From Palaemon carinicauda (taxonomy: Eukaryota; Arthropoda; Malacostraca; Decapoda; Palaemonidae), in NCBI RefSeq assembly GCF_036898095.1, contig NC_090729.1:72648257-72712256 (forward strand): a DNA stretch of 64,000 bases, in the 5' to 3' direction. Positions 57,300 through 64,000 of this stretch are shown here, one piece after another; the first letter of the stretch is position 1; every line of letters begins with the position of its first letter. The notes below the pieces were generated by a model that was not told the origin of the DNA, did no database searches, and saw only the letters and a program-made list of their open reading frames with translations. Made by a program: the position numbers and the translations under genes.

Positions 57300-58350
57300 C
57301 ATCTTATAGGGAAGTACTCTAACTTCATCCTGTACTGGTACATGAATAGATTCTGAATCTACATCCGATGTTTGAGCATCTTGGTTAATATTTGATTTAA
57401 CTACTTCTGAAAATTTCTCATCTCTAACATTCACATGATCTACAGCATTTTTATTTAACGGCTGTAATTAATCAACATGGCGTTTTACTATATTTCCACC
57501 AACTTGAACATCATAATGTAAATTTCCTATCTCTTTTACAATTTCTCCTGGTACCCACTTTTCTGGAGTATTGTATGATCTTACCATGACATTAGAACAA
57601 GGAGAAAATGTCTTACTTTTGGAAGACTTTCTAATTGTTTATACCCTTTTTCTTCTAAATCACTTTGCAAATTTGGATACAACAAATCTAACTTAAACCT
57701 AATCCTCCTCCCCACAACCAATTTGATGATGTCACACCTGTTGTGCTGTTTGCTGTTGTTCTATAAGACAATAAAAACTTAGACACATTAAGAAATATGT
57801 TTTTTGAATTTGCCTTTCTGTATTTCATGTTATGCATAAATGTTTGAACAAACCTCTCCATTTGTGGAAGGGTTATATGTTGCTGAAAATGTATGTTTAA
57901 TACCATTTACTTCACAAAAATCTTTAAATTCCAGTGAGGTAAACTGTGGACCATTATCAGTTACAATTCTTTCTGGAATTTCATGTGTAGAAAATTTTTT
58001 CATTAATTCTTAAATTGTGGCGTAAGATGTTGTTGTCATCATTGGGACTACTTCTGGTCACTTACTGTAAGCATCTACAACTATCAAAAACAAATAGCCT
58101 AAGAAAGGACCTGCAAAATCTATGTGCACTCTTTGCCATGGATACCTGGGTAATTCCCACGTGTGCATTCTAGCAAATTGAAGGTTGTTCTGTTGCGTAT
58201 CACAATTCATACAATTTCTTACAAATAATTCAATATCCCTATCTACACCTGGCCACCAGACAAAAGTCCTTGCAATAGACTTTGACCTGGCAATACAATG
58301 GTGATTAACATGTATTTCAAACAAAACCTTATTCCTCAATGAACTAGGAA
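57300..58350 (-). pseudogene. Gypsy integrase remnant
   Basis: The HHCC zinc finger is visible (HVNHHC...CMNC), then VHIDFAGPF with VDAYSK (first Asp of the DDE triad), VTDNGPQF (second Asp) and NPSTNGEV (Glu). So the DD35E triad is recognisable, but stops and a frameshift (for example the stop after VVDAYSK, near 58057) break the frame. Confidence 0.85.
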
Positions 58351-58368
58351 TAATTACTCTTTACCCTT

Positions 58369-59230
58369 TCATATACAACCTTGTGCTAAACTCAAACCAT
58401 TCCATATATTTTTATAGACTTTAAAATTTACCTCATGTCCACATAAGTCTCTACCTGTCATTAAACTCTCTAAAACCTTACTAAGTATTGGCTCTTTCTT
58501 GGTATTATGTGCAATATCCTTGGCTGTAATGGGTACATCATATACTGAAACTAGTAATACACTGTCATTATACTCTTCTGGTGCTTTGTCTACTGGAGAT
58601 CTAGATAAAGCATCTGCATTACCCATCTTTGACGTAGGACGATATTCTATATCATAATGATATGCGGCTAATGTAATTGCCCAACGTTGTAGTCTTGCAG
58701 CTACCAATGTAGGTAAAATTGCTTTTGGACCCAATATTGCTAATAGAGGTTTATGATCTGTAACAAGTGTGAAACTCCATACACTAATGCTAATCCTTTT
58801 TCTATTTGATATTAATTCTTTTCTGCCTTGTTCAATACTCTAGAAGCGAAAGCATTTGGCTTTTCTGTTCCATCCGGCATTACATGAGATAATACTGCGC
58901 CTAAACCTATGTTCGATGCATCACAAACTAATTTAACAGGTAAATCCATTTGATAATGTACTAGAAAAGTAGGTGAAGTTATTTCCTGCTTGATTCTTTG
59001 AAAAGATTCCTGACAATCTTTCGTCCAATTCCACTCTACACCCTTATTCAGTAAATTATACAATGGATGTGTGATTGTAGATAAATTCTGAATGAAATTT
59101 CCATAAAATGTTACTAAACCTAAAATGATTGTAATTCCTTAACATTTTCTGGTACCTTAGATGATATCACTGCATTAATTTTCTCCTTAGTCTTGTGAAT
59201 ACCTTTGCCAATGATTACAAAACCTAATTA
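58369..59230 (-). pseudogene. Gypsy RNase H and connection remnant
   Basis: The upstream frame (58812-59063) carries VKLVCDASNIGLGAVLSH, the RNase H D-containing start, and the next frame (58369-58734) gives LPTLVAARLQRWAITLAAYHYDIEYRP and ADALSR. A frame change lies between them near 58800. Upstream of the connection, a GFVIIGKGIHKTKEKI-like stretch joins toward RT. Confidence 0.8.
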
Positions 59231-59283
59231 TTCCACTGAATCAACTTCTAAAATACATTTGCTCCTATTTACTCTAATATTAT

Positions 59284-60592
59284 GTAGATAACCATGACTT
59301 ACGAACGTCACCTGTGTGTGACACTGTGAGCGTTGTAGAGCACACCCCTCGCTTGTAGCTCGTTTGTACATTGTTTACATGTCAAATATAAATGGGAATC
59401 GTTCCTAATTATGTACAAACGATCCGATAAGCAACAGGAGGGCCGACGTATGGTTAGGAGAGTCCAGCATCAGAAGTCATTGTTAAAAGACATAATTATA
59501 AGTGGTGCGACGAGCTGAGCGATAATATGGTGACTTGCGCTAGCCGAGGGTAAACAAAACGTGGCCCGTAGCAAAAGTGAATGGACTTAAATCTAACGCA
59601 ACCCGAAATTGTCAAGAACAGTGTCGTTGTGTATTAAAGTTAAGTCTGTTACTAGATCTACCTGATTGTGTGTCGCTACAGGATGATATGAGCAAACCCA
59701 CACACCTGTGGAGAACGTGAATCCAGCTAAAAGGACTCAAAAGGTCAGTAATACCCCAATGGTTTACAATGATTAAAGTGATTCACTCTGTCAGTAGTTC
59801 CCAAGTAGGTAATTCACAGTAATAAGCAGCAAAATAGCCACACAAAGCATTGGTTGCCCAGTGCCTGGATGCACCTATCAAACAGAGGCATCCAAAGAGC
59901 CCATCATTACCGCAGTGCTCCTGAACCCACACACAACGACTCAATCCCAGGGCCCAGCAGCTCAATACCACCCACCAAGCACCAAGGTTGAAAACACAAG
60001 GGCCCAACGATATCAGCAACACCAAGTCGTGTCAGGCCTTCAACGCCAGCCGCTCCACCCCGACTAACAAATCCCATCCCACCAATTGGTCTCGCCGTGG
60101 GCCGGTCATCCAGAACTGTCAAAATGCCCAAAAGAGCATGAAGACTATAATTTTTCATCTCATGCTTAACATATCTATGCCCAATGTCATAGAATGCTCG
60201 ATCGACCTGATATTATATCAGACATTGCATTACTTTCATCAGTGTAATTATTGCTTTGTGTAACTTGACTAGTTTGAAGAATGTTTGATCAACCTGTTAT
60301 TAGATTAGATGTCGTGTTACCATCCTCAGTACATTCATTTATCACAATTATTTACAGAACTATCAGACTATTCAGTGAACATTTTCCATTTTAAATTTAA
60401 TGGCCTGGTTAATTACTGTTCAAACTTAATCAGTGTCTTCCTAGCTGATCAAGACTTGGGAGTAGATAGAGAACCATGACTTACGAACATCACCTGTGTG
60501 TGACACTGTGAGCATTGTAGAGCGCCCCCCTCGCTTGTAGCTCGTTTGTACATTGTTTACATGCCAAATACAAATGGAAATCGTTCCTATTT
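59284..60592. mobile_element. Small LTR-type element nested in Gypsy RT
   Basis: Direct repeats of about 125 bp (59284-59408 and 60462-60590) share accatgacttacgaac, tcacctgtgtgtgacactgt and tagctcgtttgtacattg. The insertion interrupts the Gypsy RT frame and is flanked by attatgt at 59279-59285 and 60593-60599, a likely target-site duplication. The interior (1.05 kb) has only one gene-like piece. The size fits an internally deleted or TRIM-like LTR element. The repeat ends do not clearly show TG...CA. Confidence 0.65.
59850..60067 (+). pseudogene. Zinc-finger gag fragment in the nested element
   Basis: A 68-codon frame starts MPGCTYQTEASKEP, preceded in frame by CPV, giving CPVPGC...PHTTTQ. 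This is close to a CxxxxC...HxxxH finger with the last His replaced by Gln, a pattern I associate with gag starts of arthropod LTR elements (memory, not tested). The rest of gag is absent. Confidence 0.4.
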
Positions 60593-60599
60593 ATTATGT

Positions 60600-61216
60600 T
60601 CCTTCAACTTCTTCAGAACTGCCTGTAATCTTTCTCTATGTTCTCTTTTATCTTTACCAGAGACTAAAATATCATCTATGAAAATAGATACTCCTTGCAT
60701 TCCTGAAAAAAATCTTATCCACAGTTTGTTGCCATATAGCTGGACTGCTTGCTACTCCATAAGGCAATCTCTTTGGCCCATACAAACCTAAGGATGTATT
60801 TACTGTACATAGTTCTTGTGAATTTTCATTCATGAGAAGCTGTTGAAATGCTTGTCTAAGATCTAACTTAGAAAATACATTACATCCTGTCATAGTTGCA
60901 AACATGTCTTTTGGATTTGGTAATGGATGTTGAGCTACCTGAAGCTGTGGATTCAACGTTACCTTGTAATCTCCACATAACCTAACCTGACCATTTTCCT
61001 TCACAATAGGAACTAATGGTGTAGCCCAATCTCTGAGTGTGTAACTTTTTCCCAAGAACCTTTACTTTCTAACCTTTTGATTTCTGTTACAACTGCACTT
61101 TTCAATGCATATGGTACTGGTCTTGGGGCAAAAAATCTAGGAGTACTATCTGATTTCAAAACTAAAATTGCCTTTGCGTTCTTTACCGTACCAACTTTAT
61201 CTTCAAATACATCTTG
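60600..61216 (-). pseudogene. Gypsy reverse transcriptase remnant, amino-terminal half
   Basis: Minus-strand frames 61013-61237 and 60672-61055 give PRFFAPRPVPYALKS, WATPLVPIVKENGQ, RLCGDYKVTLNPQL, FSKLDLRQAFQQL and LPYGVASSPAIWQ. The active-site FIDD follows in the next frame after a slip in the A run near 60710. The downstream part continues beyond the nested element at 59283. Confidence 0.8.
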
Positions 61217-61218
61217 AT

Positions 61219-61310
61219 GATAAAATAATATTACCAATAATAATAATATTAATAATAATAATATTGATAATAATATTTTTAATAATAGAAATATTAATAA
61301 TAATAATACA

Positions 61311-61341
<31 letters not shown>

Positions 61342-61494
61342 GTAATAATAATATTAATAATAATAATAATAATAATATTTATAATAATAGTAATAATAAT
61401 TATAATTATTATAATATTAGTAATATTCATCATCATCATCATAAAGATAATAATAATAATAATGATAATAATAATGAAAATAATAATAAAAATG

Positions 61495-61528
<34 letters not shown>

Positions 61529-61871
61529 TTATTATTAAAAATAATATCGATAATAATTATAATATTGATAATAATAATAATAGAAATATTAATAATAATA
61601 ATATTAATAATAATAACAATCATAATAATAATAATAATAACAATAATAATAATAACATTAATAATAATATAAATATAATAATATTAATAATAATGATATC
61701 AATATTATTAATGATAAAAAAATAATAATAATAATAATAATAATAATGATAATAATAAAAATAATGATATTATTTATAATAATTTTAATACTAATATTGA
61801 AAATAATAACATTAATAATAATAATGATAATTATAAGAATAATAATAATAATAATAATAATAATGTTAATG

Positions 61872-61909
<38 letters not shown>

Positions 61910-61943
61910 GATGATATTAATAATAATATTATTCATAATAATA

Positions 61944-62040
<97 letters not shown>

Positions 62041-62283
62041 AATAATAATATTACTAATAATAATAATAAATTAATTAATAATAATAAAAACATTAATAAT
62101 AATATTAAAAATATGATAATAATAATAATAATAATAATAATAATATTAATAATGATAATGATATTTATAATAATATAAATATTCATAATAATATCAATAT
62201 TAATAATAATGATATTAATAATAATATTAATAATAACAATAATATTAATAATAATAATATAAATAACAAAAATATTTATAATG

Positions 62284-62316
<33 letters not shown>

Positions 62317-62321
62317 GTAGA

Positions 62322-62371
<50 letters not shown>

Positions 62372-62487
62372 TAATAATAATAATAACAATAATAATATAA
62401 GTGTATTTATAATAATAATATAAGTGTATTTATAATAATAATAATAGTGATAATAATAATAACAATAATCATAATAATAGTAATATT
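61219..62487. repeat. Imperfect AAT/ATT repeat field with (TA)45 core
   Basis: 1.27 kb of nearly pure AAT-type trinucleotides with scattered G and C substitutions (aatgat, aatgtt, aacaat). A clean TA run lies at 61948-62037. Long frames here encode Ile, Asn or Tyr strings on both strands and are not genes. Confidence 0.97.
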
Positions 62488-62540
62488 TTAACCCTGGATA
62501 GGTACGGTGGGTCGTTTGCGACCCCGAGCGTAAAAAAAAA
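62488..62540 (+). mobile_element. Possible piggyBac-like transposon end
   Basis: TTAA (62488-62491) is followed at once by CCCTGGATAGG, the TTAA-CCC arrangement of piggyBac-type termini, and then by the hairpin gggtcg-tttg-cgaccc (62509-62524). A related gggtcgttcgcg recurs near 62683. No transposase and no opposite end are in the window. Confidence 0.4.
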
Positions 62541-62719
62541 ACAGGTTTTTCTCACGTGACTCACCCCCGTGACTGAATTTGTGGGTGATCGACCTGCAGG
62601 AGGTGTCTCCCCTACACGCTCTAGTAGTGTCCAGATGTGTATTTCTGTAGCTGTACTCCTTCCCCGATTTCTGAGACGCGTCGGGGTCGTTCGCGTCCGA
62701 GTTTACCCTTCTAGGGTAG

Positions 62720-64000
62720 TTTGCATAATTATCAAAGTTATTACGTATTATGAAATTGTCGTAGAATGGTGCAACTTGTATAGGTTATCAGTTGTGGAAA
62801 GTCTTGGTGGATTGTTTGGCTACCATGTGCATGTTTTTTTTTTTAGTTAAAATGTCGTTCATCACCACGAGGACCATTTTACCGCGAGTGCCCCTTTTTC
62901 ATTTTTTTTCATTTTTTTGCCAAGTAATTTTTCCGTAAGATATTGCCAAATAGTGTCGTAAAACTTTTGCTTGTTTAGTGTTGGAAAGTGTGTCTAGATG
63001 ATCTGGCTACCCATGCATGACTTTGTTTTTGTCAGATAAGACGTAGTTATTGGTATATTGGGTATTTAACTGCGGTTACCAATTTCTGTTTTTTTTTCAA
63101 TATTTGTAAAAATTACTACGTAGTAAGGAATTGCCGTATATTATTCATTTTTTTTTCATGTTTATGTGTTAGAAAGTGTGCCTTGATGGTTGGGCTAACA
63201 CGTGCATGTCTTTTTTTTTATCTGAGATGTCGTATATTAGAATGTCGGGCATTTTACCGCGAGTGTCCCTTTTTCCTTTTTTTTCATTTTTTTGCCAAGT
63301 CATTTTTCCGTAAGATATTGCGAAATAGTGTCGTAAAACTTTTGCTTTTTTAGTGTTGGAAAGTGTGTCTAGATGATCTGGCTACCCATGCGTGATTTTG
63401 TTTTTGTCAGATACGACGTAGTTATTACTATATTGGGTATTTAACTGCGGTTGCCAATTTCTGTTTTTTTTCAATATTTGTAAAAATTTACTACGTAGTA
63501 AGGAATTGCCGTATATTATTGATTTTTTTTTCATGTTTATGTGTTAGAAAGTGTGCCTTGATGGTTGGGCTAACACGTGCATGTCTTTTTTTTTATCTGA
63601 GATGCCGTATATTAGAATGTTGGGCATTTTTCCGCGAGTGCCCCTTATTATTTGTTTTGCATTTTTTTGCTTAGTCATGTTACCGTAAGGAATTGGCAAG
63701 TATTGTCGCAAAACTTATATTTTTATAGTGTTGGAAAGTGTTTCTAGATGATCTGGCTACCCATGCCTATTTTTTTTTTAGCCAGATATGGCGTATATAT
63801 AAGTATGTGTTCGATTTTCCTGTGATTGTCATTTTTTCGTTTTTTCCCATTTCTTTCAAAATTACTACGTACTAAGGAACTATCACAGAGTAATATTTCA
63901 TTTATATGTTTATTTGTCGGAAAATATGCCTTGATGGTTTGCCTAGCACGTGGCTGAAATTTTTTTTTTCTGAAATGCCGTATATTAGAATGGCCATTTT
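62720..64000 (+). repeat. 375-bp dimeric satellite array (runs off the window)
   Basis: The anchor tctagatgatctggctaccc recurs at 62993, 63368 and 63743, a 375-bp spacing; ctacgtag-type anchors at 63116, 63491 and 63865 confirm it. Each unit is two related ~187-bp halves (ttggaaagtgtgtctagatg against ttagaaagtgtgccttgatg), so the array has a higher-order dimer. A diverged half unit begins near 62793. No coding content. Confidence 0.93.

Larger units (their letters stand above)
57050..61216 (-). mobile_element. Ty3/Gypsy-type pol remnant (minus strand)
   Basis: Read on the minus strand from 61216 down to about 57300: the segment before RT (SAVVTEIKRLESKGS), RT (FSKLDLRQAFQQL; IDD block reading FIDDILVSG), the RT-RNase H connection, RNase H (YDIEYRPTSKMGNADALSR) and integrase. 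No LTR is visible; the 5' side is lost in the AAT field and the 3' side fades near 57050. A small insertion (59286-60592) splits RT. Confidence 0.85.

Noticed and set aside
59783..60158. Minus-strand frames in the nested LTR-type element
   Set aside because: They lie opposite the gag-finger frame, show no domain and are broken by stops.
61168..62186. Several Ile/Asn/Tyr-rich frames
   Set aside because: Direct translation of AAT and TA repeats.

Overview
The window looks like repeat-dominated nuclear DNA from an arthropod, most likely a decapod crustacean. The reasons are several families of DIRS-like tyrosine-recombinase retrotransposons (established as widespread in decapods), long AAT/TA/CT simple repeats, AT-rich single-copy spacers, and no bacterial-style genes. 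A caridean (palaemonid-like) shrimp is my guess from remembered repeat sequences; it was not tested. I found no convincing host gene, tRNA or rRNA.

Layout. 1-1448: AT-rich spacer. 1449-10214: element A, an apparently intact DIRS-like retrotransposon. It has 346-bp inverted terminal repeats (ITRs), an internal complementary region (ICR) that matches the joined ends, and three long overlapping reading frames: gag; reverse transcriptase-RNase H-methyltransferase-like; tyrosine recombinase. 10215-13040: spacer. About 13040-23620: element G, an old and badly decayed DIRS-like copy, interrupted by element D (13371-17154, an internally deleted relative of A) and by a 0.35-kb foldback made only of DIRS ITRs (21893-22250). 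23620-26120: spacer.

About 26120-39835: element B, a second, more distant DIRS-like family with mutated catalytic residues. Its gag is split by a 5.4-kb insertion bounded by a ~245-bp inverted repeat. That insertion holds a ~295-bp tandem satellite, a decayed copy of an uncharacterised invertebrate protein family, the 5' end of another A-like DIRS element (F) and a large palindrome. B also carries a retroposon with an (AAT)n tail. 41830-45097: a decayed non-LTR retrotransposon (LINE), itself interrupted. 45099-48240: minus-strand DIRS remnant H. 48283-56900: element C, a nearly full-length but mutated relative of A, with a higher-order minisatellite in its leader. 57050-61216: minus-strand Ty3/Gypsy pol remnant, split by a small LTR-type element. 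61219-62487: AAT/TA repeat field. 62488 to the end: a TTAA-CCC transposon-like end, then a 375-bp dimeric satellite that runs off the window.

How the genes work together. In element A, Gag would package the RNA, the RT/RNase H would copy it, the ICR would template circle closure, and the tyrosine recombinase would insert the circle at a short GTT-like core instead of using an integrase. Elements D, the 0.35-kb foldback, F and H could only move by borrowing these proteins. The strongest leads are the intact element A with its junction-matching ICR, the ITR-only miniature DIRS, the leader motif shared by four elements, and the inverted-repeat-bounded insertion carrying the uncharacterised protein family.
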